Assembly (NCBI GenBank): GCA_964602845.1
Contig: CAZRSW010000001.1
Location: 141,276-205,275 of the forward strand
Source: CAZRSW01 sp964602845
Lineage (GTDB): Bacteria; Chloroflexota; Dehalococcoidia; Lucifugimonadales; UBA826
Direction of reading: 5' to 3'
Length of the DNA: 64,000 nt
The position numbers were made by a program, and so were the translations under genes. The notes under the pieces were generated by a model. The model saw nothing but the letters and a program-made list of their open reading frames with translations, was not told the origin of the DNA and did no database searches. Of the stretch, positions 18,483-28,345 are shown one piece after another (the stretch's first letter is position 1; each line of letters opens with the position of its first letter).

Positions 18483-19403
18483 TTATTCATCTAAGGGCTT
18501 TTCGAACCATAATGTGCGAGCAGTAATCTTGAAACCGAGTTGGTTATAGAGGTTGTATGCTACAAAGTTATCAGAGTCCACTTCCAATGCAATTTGCGGT
18601 ATGTTTTTTGCTTTAAGATAGTGCATTCCAGCTAGGACGATGGCTTTACCTAGTTTTCGGCCTCTATACGCTGGATCCACTCCTGTCATAGAAATCCATC
18701 CCAAACTTCTCCCTTTTGTTTTCTGTGATAGGGTCCAATTATACCCGGCGGTATATCCTTGGTCTTCTATGAAAATTATTCCATCAGCCTCACATCTTTC
18801 CATTCTTACTCGTGCTCGGATTTCTTCTACAGTATTAGGTGAAAATCCCCAGCTATTATAGAAAGAAGTATTTTGCAAATTTGTGAGAAGAACTTCGTCT
18901 TTGTTGTGTTGGAATGTTCTCAACGAGAAGCCTTGGGGTAGTTCTAGCTTCGCCAAAAAGTTTTCTTCCCAGAGGAGGTTGAAATAGGATTTAACTTGTT
19001 TAAAGCCGTCGGCTTTCAAAATGTCGATCAATTGCGCGTCATCATCATCTACTTGTATGTGATACAGTGAAGCGCCTTTTTTGATCGAATGCTTTATAGC
19101 GACATTGCTAAGTAGTTTGTATATTGCTTCTCTATCATCCGTTTTCGGTATTGTTTGACTTCCAACAGTCCTAGAAAGGGAGCCCTCATGTATGACTTGG
19201 ATGTATCCTGTTGGATTCCCATTAGATTCCGCGATAAAGCAGTCATTTAGAGGATTTATCCCAGGCATGTTGAAACGTTGTGTGAAAAGAAGTTTGCTCT
19301 CTTCATTTGGAGTACCTGATTGGCCACGGGCAATATTTAGGAAATTAACTATATTATCCGTGTCTTCCCATCGGAAATTTCTTATAACTATGGCGTTGGC
19401 CAT
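18483..19403 (-). CDS. Tandem GNAT acetyltransferase, MshD (mycothiol synthase)-like
   Basis: 306 aa with two GNAT-fold halves. The second half has a clear acetyl-CoA site, VDPAYRGRKLGKAIVLAG, then LEVDSDNFVAYNLYNQLGF. This arrangement and length resemble MshD, which acetylates the cysteine of the mycothiol precursor. It converges on the MshA-like gene with 5 bases between stops. A generic N-acetyltransferase is the alternative. Confidence 0.72.
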   Translation of the reverse strand: MANAIVIRNFRWEDTDNIVNFLNIARGQSGTPNEESKLLFTQRFNMPGINPLNDCFIAESNGNPTGYIQVIHEGSLSRTVGSQTIPKTDDREAIYKLLSNVAIKHSIKKGASLYHIQVDDDDAQLIDILKADGFKQVKSYFNLLWEENFLAKLELPQGFSLRTFQHNKDEVLLTNLQNTSFYNSWGFSPNTVEEIRARVRMERCEADGIIFIEDQGYTAGYNWTLSQKTKGRSLGWISMTGVDPAYRGRKLGKAIVLAGMHYLKAKNIPQIALEVDSDNFVAYNLYNQLGFKITARTLWFEKPLDE

Positions 19404-19551
19404 TCATTCTCCACGAAATTTTGATTCTGATTTTATCAGATCCTGGGACTGAGGGAATTATTGTACAGATGTAGTTACTTCAACTCTTGGATTTTGGTAG
19501 TATGTTGTTAAGTTTTGGTGAGTATGCCATGTATTTGTATCAACATAATTT

Positions 19552-20268
19552 ATGAATGATATCTTATTTCCTACCCCCTCAGTGGCAATTGTAGTTACTC
19601 CGCATCCTGATGACTCTGAAATAGGATGCGGCGGGACTATTGCTAAATGGATCAGAGAAGGTGCGAAGGTGATCTATTTGCTGTGTACAAATGGCGATAA
19701 AGGAACCAGCGACAACCAGATGACCTCTGACAGGCTTGCTTCTATAAGAGCTGAAGAGCAACTGAAAGCAGCAGCGGTTTTGGGTGTGGAAGAAGTGATA
19801 AGTTTGGGATATCCAGACGGGGCATTAGAAGACTCTCCCGTTTTTAGGGGTCAGATAGTCCGCGCAATAAGGAAGTATAAACCTGATGTGTTGCTTTGTA
19901 CGGATCCGGTTAGAGTAGGATTTTATTTACATAGGGATCATAGAATATGTGGGATTGTGTCTTTAGATGCCCTTTATCCTTTCGCCCGGGATCGACTGCA
20001 CTACCCTGAGCATGAATCTGAGGGCTTAGCCGCGCATAAAACTCCCGATGCATTACTTTGGGGAACAGAGGCCCCTGATACATTCATAGATATTAGTGAA
20101 ACTATAGAAGTGAAGGTAGCCGCTTTAAGTGAGCACAAATCTCAATTTCCATTGGACCTGTCTGATGCCGACTTAGGTGAGTCCATCAAAGATGTTGCTA
20201 TGAGAGCCGGCCAGGAGATCGGGATCCGATATGCAGAGTCATTTCGTCGGGTTAGTTTTGGTCGATGA
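19552..20268 (+). CDS. PIG-L/LmbE family N-deacetylase, MshB/BshB-like
   Basis: 238 aa. Zinc-dependent deacetylase of N-acetylglucosaminyl compounds. The metal and catalytic motif TPHPDDSEIGCGGT is near residue 20, and the second metal motif HRDHR is near residue 125. In bacillithiol and mycothiol synthesis this family removes the acetyl group from GlcNAc-malate or GlcNAc-inositol. It sits beside MshA-like and MshD-like genes. No clear ribosome-binding site precedes the ATG. Confidence 0.85.
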   Translation: MNDILFPTPSVAIVVTPHPDDSEIGCGGTIAKWIREGAKVIYLLCTNGDKGTSDNQMTSDRLASIRAEEQLKAAAVLGVEEVISLGYPDGALEDSPVFRGQIVRAIRKYKPDVLLCTDPVRVGFYLHRDHRICGIVSLDALYPFARDRLHYPEHESEGLAAHKTPDALLWGTEAPDTFIDISETIEVKVAALSEHKSQFPLDLSDADLGESIKDVAMRAGQEIGIRYAESFRRVSFGR

Positions 20269-20278
20269 TGAACCACCT

Positions 20279-21022
20279 GTGAATTTTTACGATATTCATG
20301 CGCACATTTTGCCCGGTGTTGATGATGGTCCTGCAACGATGGAAGAAGCTATTCAAACAATAAAAGTTTCTTCGGATCAAGGTGTTAAATCTATATTGGC
20401 AACTCCACACAGGAGAGATGTTCAGGAAAAATTATCCATAAAAGATATTCGTCGATTGGTGAATGAGATTAATCTTAATGCTGACCAACTGCATATAGAT
20501 ATAGTAACGAAATTGGGTATGGAAAATCATCTAAATTCTAGTTTGGGTGAGGAGTTAGATAGAGGGGATTCTCTCACCATCAATGGAGGAATATTTGTGT
20601 TGGTAGAAATGCCTTACATTGCTGTTATCAACTCAGAAATTATGGATGCATTGGATGATTTGATGAAACGAGGTTATATTCCTGTAATAGCCCATCCTGA
20701 GAGAATGGAGATGTTTCAGAGTTACCCACACCATTTCAGAGAATTGGTGAATGAGGGTATGTTGAGTCAAATTACAGCGGGTAGCCTTCTGGGAAGTTTT
20801 GGGCGAGAATCGAAATTTTTTTGTGAGGAACTATTGCGGCTTAACCTAGTTCATGCCATCTCTTCAGATACTCATAACTTTAAAGGTGTGCGGCGACCTC
20901 AGCTACTGGAGGGATATCATGCAGCGGGGAAACTAGTTGGATACGAAATTGCCACCAAGCTAGTAAGTACAAATCCCAGATCCATATTGGACAATGATTC
21001 GAGATTTTTTGAAAGAGTCTGA
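20279..21022 (+). CDS. PHP-domain phosphatase of the CpsB/CapC/YwqE type
   Basis: 247 aa from GTG 20279, chosen because the metal motif DIHAHILPGVDDGP belongs at the very N-terminus of the family. The frame also extends upstream into the preceding gene. Further metal ligands are in ATPHRRD, AHPERME and SSDTHNFKGVRRP. Relatives dephosphorylate tyrosine-kinase regulators of capsule synthesis. No kinase or capsule operon is in the window, so the substrate is unknown. It follows the deacetylase by 10 bases and converges on tmk. Confidence 0.82.
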   Translation: MNFYDIHAHILPGVDDGPATMEEAIQTIKVSSDQGVKSILATPHRRDVQEKLSIKDIRRLVNEINLNADQLHIDIVTKLGMENHLNSSLGEELDRGDSLTINGGIFVLVEMPYIAVINSEIMDALDDLMKRGYIPVIAHPERMEMFQSYPHHFRELVNEGMLSQITAGSLLGSFGRESKFFCEELLRLNLVHAISSDTHNFKGVRRPQLLEGYHAAGKLVGYEIATKLVSTNPRSILDNDSRFFERV

Positions 21023-21051
21023 CGATATTTTTCAATGCGGAAGATCAGATC

Positions 21052-21693
21052 TCAATCTTTGTTATTACCGATGGCATTGGAGGACGTCACTCTCCTCCAA
21101 ATTTTATCATGTACCGTGTTGATTGATTCTGAAGCGTCTAGAATAGTCCATAGCTTACTATCTTGGCTTGCGATTGATTTGTAGCCTGCACGGACCAAAT
21201 CGTGGAAGCTAAGGTCCTCTTGCTCAAACCTATCGGGTTCCTCACAGGATTTTCGTTTAAATGATTCTTTGGGTGGTATGTCTAAAAGAAAAGCGAGGTT
21301 TGGCTGAAGGTTATCTGTAGCAATTTTGTTAATGGAGTCAATATCGATGCGGTCACAACCTTTTGCAAAACCTTGATAGGCTATTGTGGAATAGATGTAT
21401 CTATCCAAGATGACTACTGAACCTCTATGGAGCTCAGGTACAATTACCTGTTCAAGAAGAGCGACCCTCGCGGCAGAGAAAAGAAATAGTTCGGAGAGCC
21501 TGTTTAGATCACTGCCTTCACGGAGCCATTGGCGTACTTGTTCTCCGGTCCTGGTACCTCCGGGTTCCCTAGTCACAATAGCCGGGATGTGAAGGGAAGA
21601 TAGCTTCGCCTTAAGAAGTTGACATTGCGTGCTTTTACCACTGCCTTCCACTCCTTCTATAACGATAAAAACGCCTGGGTAAGAATACGGCAC
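21052..21693 (-). CDS. tmk: Thymidylate kinase
   Basis: 213 aa. It phosphorylates dTMP to dTDP. The P-loop GVEGSGKSTQ is near residue 11, followed by the DR[YH] motif in VVILDRYIYSTIAYQG and a LID-region Arg. It starts 5 bases downstream of the SpoIIIAA-like ATPase gene and is probably co-transcribed with it. Confidence 0.96.
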   Translation of the reverse strand: MPYSYPGVFIVIEGVEGSGKSTQCQLLKAKLSSLHIPAIVTREPGGTRTGEQVRQWLREGSDLNRLSELFLFSAARVALLEQVIVPELHRGSVVILDRYIYSTIAYQGFAKGCDRIDIDSINKIATDNLQPNLAFLLDIPPKESFKRKSCEEPDRFEQEDLSFHDLVRAGYKSIASQDSKLWTILDASESINTVHDKIWRRVTSSNAIGNNKD

Positions 21694-21698
21694 AGGAT

Positions 21699-23270
21699 TT
21701 ATCTACCGTGTATCACAACGTGGCGCAGTGGGTCTCGGCCCATGCTGGTGGATTCCAGCCCACGCTTATTGGCAGCTTTGTGTTGTAATCGTCTGATAAT
21801 AGAATTCTGAGGTCTCAATGGTATTTCCATCTTGCCCTGTTCCACCATAGATATTGCCTCCTCCACTTCCAGTAGTGCAGATGATTTATTGAATTCGGTA
21901 CTTTGGCGATCAATGTGGTCTTTTGTGACTGCTCTAATAAATTGTTCTATTTGGCTGGTGGTATTTTTCCTTAGAACAAACACTGGTTTCCCCATTTGTT
22001 CCGCTCTTTTCAGATACTCGGTACCTCTCCGATGGTAATTTTTTGTGGTAACAACAAGATCAGATTCTCGCATTTCATTTACAAGCGTTACTGTTTTATC
22101 CAGCTCCGTTATGACTTGAAATATCCTTCCTCTGTTAACGCCATAGGGCAGAATCTTAATCGGCTTATTCTCGAATTGGCTCGTTTCTTTATCGGTTGTT
22201 GTTGGGCTGATGGGTTCTTCGCTTTTTGGTGCTGTAGTGTACCTTGTTGGGGCCTTATCATTGCTGTTCCAGTGCGGCTCTTTAGTCACTGTGCCTTTAG
22301 TTGTTAGTGATCGTATTTCTGAAGCGACAGGATGCTTACGCAACATTTTATCGACAGTATTAGCCACGTTGGTGTGAACGTTTACGGTATTCCAATCCTT
22401 TATCTCTACCAATATATCAAACGTCGGAGGAGCATTCCGTTCCAATACGGTTTTTTGACCTCTCCTCCTGCGCGCTTCGATGTCACCGAGGGTCACAGTT
22501 TGTATCCCTCCTATGAGATCCGACAATGTTGGGTTCATTATGAGATTTTCTAAAGTGTTACCATGGGCAGTGGCGACAAGTTGAACACCCCTTTCGGCGA
22601 TTGTGCGAGCTGCGTTTGCTTCTAGTTCTGTTCCTATCTCATCAATAATGATTACTTCAGGCATGTGATTTTCAACTGCTTCTATCATTACATCGTGTTG
22701 TTTTGTAGGGGAGGGGACCTGCATACGACGAGATCCTCCAATAGCTTTGTGCGGTATGTCCCCATCACCTGCTATTTCGTTCGAAGTATCTACTACTATA
22801 ACTCTCTTAGCAGCCGTATCAGCCAATACTCGTGCTACTTCTCTTAACATCGTTGTTTTGCCCACTCCCGGTCGACCTAACAACAGCACACTATTGCCTG
22901 ACAGGATAAGATCCTCGATAATACGTATCGTCCCGTATACTGCTCGACCGACTCTGAAAGTTATACCAACGACGCGACCTCTCCGATTTCTTATGGCGGA
23001 TATTCGGTGTAAAGTGCGCTCAATGCCTGATCGGTTATCCTCGCCAAACTCGCCTAACTTTTCCACCACAGAATCTATGTCGCTTTGCGAAACTTCGTTG
23101 ATCTCTATTAAGGAACTATTATCAAGGAATCTGGCTTCCGGGCGACGTCCTAAGTCCAGCACGATTTCTAGGAGATCGTTAAGGTCATCCCTCTTTAGTA
23201 TCTCTCTACGGATGTGCTCGGGGATCACGTTTATTAGTGATATGAGATCCGTATCTGTTCTTTGCATCAA
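21699..23270 (-). CDS. SpoIIIAA/Ycf45-like AAA ATPase with C-terminal R3H region
   Basis: 523 aa. The central ATPase domain has LLGRPGVGKTTMLREVARVL (Walker A), VIIIDEIGTELEA (Walker B) and VATAHGNTLENL. The C-terminal 100 residues include YHRRGTEYLKRAEQMGKP and resemble the R3H-type single-stranded nucleic-acid-binding tail of cyanobacterial and Chloroflexota Ycf45 proteins. Residues about 330-375 are Thr/Glu-rich and probably disordered. The cellular role of this family is not settled. It lies in line with tmk, 5 bases ahead. Confidence 0.85.
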   Translation of the reverse strand: MMQRTDTDLISLINVIPEHIRREILKRDDLNDLLEIVLDLGRRPEARFLDNSSLIEINEVSQSDIDSVVEKLGEFGEDNRSGIERTLHRISAIRNRRGRVVGITFRVGRAVYGTIRIIEDLILSGNSVLLLGRPGVGKTTMLREVARVLADTAAKRVIVVDTSNEIAGDGDIPHKAIGGSRRMQVPSPTKQHDVMIEAVENHMPEVIIIDEIGTELEANAARTIAERGVQLVATAHGNTLENLIMNPTLSDLIGGIQTVTLGDIEARRRRGQKTVLERNAPPTFDILVEIKDWNTVNVHTNVANTVDKMLRKHPVASEIRSLTTKGTVTKEPHWNSNDKAPTRYTTAPKSEEPISPTTTDKETSQFENKPIKILPYGVNRGRIFQVITELDKTVTLVNEMRESDLVVTTKNYHRRGTEYLKRAEQMGKPVFVLRKNTTSQIEQFIRAVTKDHIDRQSTEFNKSSALLEVEEAISMVEQGKMEIPLRPQNSIIRRLQHKAANKRGLESTSMGRDPLRHVVIHGR

Positions 23271-23317
23271 TTTGATTTATTTACCTAATTTAGCTCAATG
23301 ACATAAACTAATATCAA

Positions 23318-23896
23318 CTATATATTTGATCGGGTGATTTCAACAAATAGTTGGTGCATTCTGGTATCGCCGGTCAGTTCTGGATGAAACGATGTAGCGA
23401 GTAGTTTCCCCTGTTTTACCGCAACAGGTTCGCCTGTGTCCAGTTTGGCTAGAATTTCAACTCCGCCTTTTACTTTAGTCACTCTGGGAGCTCTGATAAA
23501 CAAAGCATGGACTGGAGGTCCTTTAATTTGCGGAATCGATAAATGTGCTTCGAAACTATCCTTTTGCCTCCCAAATGCATTACGAGCAACTTCTATATCC
23601 ATCAGGCCTAGCGGTGAAGGTCGTTTGTCTTCGAGTTTATCTGCTATTACGATCATACCAGCGCATGTCCCCCATATACTCATCCCATTTTTTGCGAATC
23701 TCTTGATCGGATTACGCAATCCGTATGTGTCAATGAGTTGGACCATCGTGGTACTCTCACCACCCGGTATGATAAGACCAGCCAGGTTTTCGAGGTCCGA
23801 CGGTAGCCGTACCTCTGTTGTATCTATCCCAATGGATTGTAGAGTTAGTCGATGCTCGTAGAAGTCGCCCTGTATAGCCAGGACGCCAATTTTCAC
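23318..23896 (-). CDS. pdxT: Pyridoxal 5'-phosphate synthase glutaminase subunit
   Basis: 192 aa from GTG at 23896, which gives the family start VKIGVLAIQGDFYEH. An upstream in-frame ATG would overlap pdxS and add unrelated residues. The triad is visible as Cys in WGTCAGMIV and His-Glu in SFHPELTGD. It delivers ammonia to PdxS. It starts 4 bases after pdxS ends. Confidence 0.96.
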   Translation of the reverse strand: MKIGVLAIQGDFYEHRLTLQSIGIDTTEVRLPSDLENLAGLIIPGGESTTMVQLIDTYGLRNPIKRFAKNGMSIWGTCAGMIVIADKLEDKRPSPLGLMDIEVARNAFGRQKDSFEAHLSIPQIKGPPVHALFIRAPRVTKVKGGVEILAKLDTGEPVAVKQGKLLATSFHPELTGDTRMHQLFVEITRSNI

Positions 23897-23900
23897 CAAA

Positions 23901-24800
23901 CTACCAGCCTCTATGAGCGAATTGCTCAGACTCTGGCATTGTTCTAATATCGAGTCCTGGCATTGCGGATCCAAGGCCCTTGGAAATTTCTGCTAGTATG
24001 TCGGGGTCCTTATAATGTGTGGTAGCTCTTACTATCGCGTCTGCCATTCGATCAGGGCTTTCAGATTTAAAAATACCCGAACCCACGAACACACCATCAA
24101 CACCTATTTGCATCATTAATGCGGCATCAGCAGGAGTGGATATACCCCCTGCAGCAAAGTTGACAACGGGAAGTTTACCTGTGTCATGTATTTCCTTTAC
24201 TAGTTCGAAAGGGGCTTTCATGTCTCTGGCTGTGGCCATCAATTCATCTGTCTCCATACCTTTGATATGGTTAATTTGACCTAGGACTTTTCTGCCGTGT
24301 CTAACCGCTTCTACAATGTTTCCAGAACCAGCTTCACCTTTGGTTCTTATCATAGCTGCTCCCTCTCCTATGCGTCGGAGGGCTTCGCCTAAGTCTCTTG
24401 CTCCACATACAAAGGGGACTGTGTAATCATGTTTGTTGATATGATTGTTCTCATCAGCAGGGGTTAGCACCTCTGATTCATCGACATAATCTACACCTAA
24501 AGATTCTAGTATTTGGGCTTCAACAAAATGACCAATGCGAGCTTTTGCCATCACAGGGATAGTCACAGATTCGATAATATCAGCCACCATTGCCGGGTCA
24601 GACATGCGCGCAACCCCACCAGCCTTCCTAATGTCAGAAGGTACTCTCTCTAGTGCCATGACTGCCACCGCACCAGCGTCTTCGGCTATTTTGGCTTGTT
24701 CTGGGGTTACAACGTCCATGATTACGCCGCCCTTCAACATTTGAGCCAAGCCACATTTTAGAGCCCAAGTCCCAGTTTCAACGTCTACATCGATTGTCAT
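23901..24800 (-). CDS. pdxS: Pyridoxal 5'-phosphate synthase lyase subunit
   Basis: 299 aa from ATG 24800, preceded by AGGAGGA. An ATG five codons earlier overlaps that ribosome-binding site and is less likely. The enzyme builds PLP from ribose 5-phosphate, glyceraldehyde 3-phosphate and ammonia. Conserved stretches include [27 protein letters not shown] with the catalytic Lys, and [18 protein letters not shown]. The cofactor serves glyA, thrC and the cysteine desulfurase in this window. Paired with pdxT. Confidence 0.97.
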   Translation of the reverse strand: MTIDVDVETGTWALKCGLAQMLKGGVIMDVVTPEQAKIAEDAGAVAVMALERVPSDIRKAGGVARMSDPAMVADIIESVTIPVMAKARIGHFVEAQILESLGVDYVDESEVLTPADENNHINKHDYTVPFVCGARDLGEALRRIGEGAAMIRTKGEAGSGNIVEAVRHGRKVLGQINHIKGMETDELMATARDMKAPFELVKEIHDTGKLPVVNFAAGGISTPADAALMMQIGVDGVFVGSGIFKSESPDRMADAIVRATTHYKDPDILAEISKGLGSAMPGLDIRTMPESEQFAHRGW

Positions 24801-24919
24801 CCAGATCCTCCTCATTGGGTGTGAAATCGTTCACCATCTGTTGGAATTATACTCTTGTGACACAACTCTGTTCAAACAAACACTGCCGACGAGCGTTTGA
24901 TAAGGTTGTTAACCCGCAT

Positions 24920-25936
24920 TTATACAATACCCTTTTCTGCGATAAGGTCAGTTAGATCTGCGATGCGATTGCTGTATCCCCACTCATTGTCGTACCAAGC
25001 AACAACTTTAACCATTGATTCACTTATCACTAGTGTGGAAAGTCCATCCACTATGCAGCTATAGGAACTTCCTTTGAAGTCAGAACTTACTAACGGTTCT
25101 GCGGAGAAGCCTACAATCCCATTCATGTGACCTGTCGAGGCATCTGAGTAAGTTTTATTTATTTCCTCAGCATTCACCGTTTTTCCTAAAGTAGCTACAA
25201 GATCAACAACAGACACTGCAGGAGTTGGAATTCTGAATGCCATTCCGTGTAGCTTACCATCTAAATGCGGAATTACCGATCCGATCGATTTTGCAGCGCC
25301 AGTTGTAGTTGGGATGATATTAGTTGCCGCTGATCTTGCCCGTCTTAGGTCTTTATGTCGTTTGTCTAGTATATTTTGGTCGTTTGTGTAGGAATGTATC
25401 GTCGACATCAATCCAGCTTCCAAGCCAAAATTGTCGTCAAGTATCTTGATAACCGGGGCTATGCAGTTGGTGGTGCAGGAACCATTTGACACAATATGAT
25501 GCTTAGAAGGATTATAATTATTCTCATTCACACCCATAACTATCGTAATATCGGGATCCGAACTTGGTGCAGAAATGACAACTTTCTTTGCACCTCCTTT
25601 AAAATGTCCGGACGAACTTATTCGATCGGTATATAGACCGGTACATTCCAAGACTATTTCAACCCCATATTCATTCCATGGTATAACTGAGGGGTGGTTC
25701 TCCGTTAGGCATGCTATTTCCATTCCAGAAACAGTAAAAGAGTTTTTACTGGAATGTGTTGGTCCTTTGAAGGGACCGTAGTTACTATCATATTTGAACA
25801 TGTGGTGGTTACTATCTGCGTTGCCTAGACTATTTACTGCGGCAACCTCAATATGATTGTATTGGTTTTCTATTATCGTTCGTAGAACCAATCTCCCAAT
25901 GCGCCCAAAGCCATTAATGCCAATTCTTGTCTTCAT
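24920..25936 (-). CDS. gap: Glyceraldehyde-3-phosphate dehydrogenase
   Basis: 338 aa. NAD-binding INGFGRIGRLVLR at the N-terminus, catalytic Cys in SNGSCTTNCIAP near residue 153 and the C-terminal WYDNEWGYSNR are all present. It catalyses the phosphorylating oxidation step of glycolysis. It follows eno in the same direction, with a perfect hairpin (25991-26018) between them. Confidence 0.98.
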   Translation of the reverse strand: MKTRIGINGFGRIGRLVLRTIIENQYNHIEVAAVNSLGNADSNHHMFKYDSNYGPFKGPTHSSKNSFTVSGMEIACLTENHPSVIPWNEYGVEIVLECTGLYTDRISSSGHFKGGAKKVVISAPSSDPDITIVMGVNENNYNPSKHHIVSNGSCTTNCIAPVIKILDDNFGLEAGLMSTIHSYTNDQNILDKRHKDLRRARSAATNIIPTTTGAAKSIGSVIPHLDGKLHGMAFRIPTPAVSVVDLVATLGKTVNAEEINKTYSDASTGHMNGIVGFSAEPLVSSDFKGSSYSCIVDGLSTLVISESMVKVVAWYDNEWGYSNRIADLTDLIAEKGIV

Positions 25937-25990
25937 TTCAAAGGTTACACCTGAATATTTGATTTGTTCGGGAATGTTTCTGCCCTTGAG

Positions 25991-26018
25991 CTAAGTTTCA
26001 TTTATTAATGAAACTTAG
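25991..26018 (-). repeat. 12-bp inverted repeat between eno and gap
   Basis: CTAAGTTTCATT (25991-26002) and AATGAAACTTAG (26007-26018) form a perfect 12-bp stem with a 4-base loop, overlapping the eno stop codon. No T-run follows on the minus strand, so it is less like a classical terminator than an mRNA processing or stabilising hairpin. Confidence 0.6.
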
Positions 26019-27312
26019 CAGCCTGATAATTGCTGTAGGCCTCTGTCCCTGCGAAACGGCACGATGTTCCCAGATCGGTCTCTATTTTAATCAGTCTATT
26101 ATATTTTTCAGTTCTTTCTCCTCGTGCAGGAGCGCCCGCCTTGATTTGTAAAGAGTGGGTTGCGACTGCCAAATCTGCAATGATAGTATCTGCCGTTTCA
26201 CCTGATCTGTGACTTACAACGGTAGCCCACCCCGCGCTTTTTGCTAATTCTATGGCCTCAAATGTTTCCGTCAAGGTGCCTATTTGGTTAGGTTTTATAA
26301 GTACAGCGTTTGCAGCCTTTGCGTTTACACCTTCAGTAATTCTTCTCGGGTCAGTCGTCAACAAATCGTCTCCGACCAGCTGAACGTTTTCTCCCAGTTG
26401 CCTCGTCATATCTTTCCATCCTGACCATTCGTTTTCGGACAGACCATCCTCGATACTGATGATTGGATATTCAGATACCCAACTTTCGTATAACGCTATC
26501 ATATCTGGGCTAGTCAGATACCGGTTTTCTGTCTCAAACCGATATCTGTGTTTGTCCTTGTCATAAATCTCTGATGCCGCTACGTCAAGAGCGATGAAGA
26601 ATTGTTCACCTGCTTTGTAGCCGGCGCCTTTGATGGCCTCCATTATTAAATCCAAGGCTTCATGATTTGAATTCAATCTTGGAGCAAATCCGCCTTCATC
26701 GCCGATGGTGGTGTAGTGCCCATTCCTAGCCAAATATCGTCTGAGAGTATGATAAACCTCACTTGCACCCCGCATAGCCTCTTGAAAACTTGAGAATTTA
26801 GCTGGGACTATCATAAATTCTTGTATATCTGTTGAATTGTCTGCGTGCTTTCCGCCGTTGATTATATTGAGCATCGGTACTGGCAATATGTGATGATTGG
26901 TTTCAGGGTTCAAATATTTATAGAGAGGAACGCCTAAGCTTGCCGCGGCAGCTTTTGCATTTGACATGGAAACGCCTAGGATCGCATTAGCACCTAGGTT
27001 CCTCTTGTTCTTTGTGCCATCTAAGTCGATTAAGATCCTGTCTATCTTAAATTGATCTGACGCGGTAATACCTATGACTTCGGGCAATATCACCTTATGA
27101 ATATTTTCAATGGCTTTCTGTACGCCTTTCCCATCATACCTTTCGGGATCGCAATCTCTGAGCTCAACGGCTTCATTGGCGCCCGTGCTCGCCCCTGAAG
27201 GGACGGAGGAGGTCGCCACAGTCCCATCTGTTAGATGCACATCTACCGCTATGGTAGGGTGTCCTCTTGAATCAAGGATTTCTCTAGCTTTAATATCATG
27301 GATCTTGGTCAT
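26005..27312 (-). CDS. eno: Enolase
   Basis: 435 aa. It converts 2-phosphoglycerate to phosphoenolpyruvate. Signature stretches are GDDLLTTDPRRI (Mg ligand), LIKPNQIGTLTE (catalytic Lys) and SHRSGETADT. The N-terminal IKAREILDSRGHPT is canonical. It lies 33 bases downstream of mdh in a run of central-carbon genes. Confidence 0.98.
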   Translation of the reverse strand: MTKIHDIKAREILDSRGHPTIAVDVHLTDGTVATSSVPSGASTGANEAVELRDCDPERYDGKGVQKAIENIHKVILPEVIGITASDQFKIDRILIDLDGTKNKRNLGANAILGVSMSNAKAAAASLGVPLYKYLNPETNHHILPVPMLNIINGGKHADNSTDIQEFMIVPAKFSSFQEAMRGASEVYHTLRRYLARNGHYTTIGDEGGFAPRLNSNHEALDLIMEAIKGAGYKAGEQFFIALDVAASEIYDKDKHRYRFETENRYLTSPDMIALYESWVSEYPIISIEDGLSENEWSGWKDMTRQLGENVQLVGDDLLTTDPRRITEGVNAKAANAVLIKPNQIGTLTETFEAIELAKSAGWATVVSHRSGETADTIIADLAVATHSLQIKAGAPARGERTEKYNRLIKIETDLGTSCRFAGTEAYSNYQAAKFH

Positions 27313-27345
27313 ACTGATGGTCTCAACTTCGTAGAGTTATTCCAA

Positions 27346-28284
27346 CTAATGCTTTGGGGCATTCTCCATTATTTTTATCAGTTCTTCCACCGACTTTGCA
27401 GATTGTTGCAAAGCAGATAGCTCATTTGGATCAAGATCTAGCTCTATCACTTCATTTATACCAGCTGCACCTAGCTTGACTGGAACTCCCACATATACTC
27501 CATTGATCCCGTATTCTCCTTCAAGATATGCGGTACAAGGCAAGATCTCATTCTTGTCGAAAACAATTGATTCTACCATCTGTGTTATTGAGGCTGATGG
27601 TGCATAGTAGGCACTTCCAGTCTTAAGGTAGTTAACGATTTCTGCGCCTCCATCTCTCGCCCTTTGGACGATTTCTTTCAGCCTGTTTGGAGGGATTAAC
27701 TTGTCAACGGGCGTCCCACCGACCGTGGTACTTTTAACTACGGGGACCATCGTGTCGCCATGACCGCCGAGTACGTATGCGGACACCGACTCTACAGATA
27801 CATTCAGTTCTTGTGCAAGGAAGGTTCTATACCTTGATGTGTCTAAAATACCTGCCATGCCCACGACGCGAGATTTAGGGAAATCACTGATCTTTAAAGC
27901 TTGTTGGGCCATAGCATCCAGTGGATTTGTAACGATCACATGTACACTGTGTGGAGAGTATTTGGATGTTTCACTGACGACACTTGAGACGATATTCATG
28001 TTTGTGAGCAATAAATCATCTCGGCTCATTCCAGGTTTTCTCGGGATACCGGATGTAACAACCACGACATCAGAGTTAGCTGTGTCTTCGTACTGATTTG
28101 TTCCTATTATATTTGAATCGGTCTTTAGGATTGGCCCAGATTCTAGTATGTCTAATGCTTTTCCTTGAGGTAAACCTTCCACTATGTCCACTAGCACTAC
28201 GTCTGCATATCCCTTGTCGAAAATTCTCTGAGCTGTAGTTGCTCCAACGTTCCCTGACCCTATAACAGTTACTTTGTTTTTCAT
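27346..28284 (-). CDS. mdh: Malate dehydrogenase (LDH-like type)
   Basis: 312 aa. NAD-binding [15 protein letters not shown] at the N-terminus, substrate-binding Arg in [15 protein letters not shown] (three charged positions typical of MDH), the active-site His in [11 protein letters not shown]. It interconverts malate and oxaloacetate. It sits between icd and eno. Confidence 0.95.
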   Translation of the reverse strand: MKNKVTVIGSGNVGATTAQRIFDKGYADVVLVDIVEGLPQGKALDILESGPILKTDSNIIGTNQYEDTANSDVVVVTSGIPRKPGMSRDDLLLTNMNIVSSVVSETSKYSPHSVHVIVTNPLDAMAQQALKISDFPKSRVVGMAGILDTSRYRTFLAQELNVSVESVSAYVLGGHGDTMVPVVKSTTVGGTPVDKLIPPNRLKEIVQRARDGGAEIVNYLKTGSAYYAPSASITQMVESIVFDKNEILPCTAYLEGEYGINGVYVGVPVKLGAAGINEVIELDLDPNELSALQQSAKSVEELIKIMENAPKH

Positions 28285-28345
28285 ATACGTCCTAATTTTA
28301 TGGTTGACTGACTATGATACTGGTATGAATAAATTGGAAGTTAAG

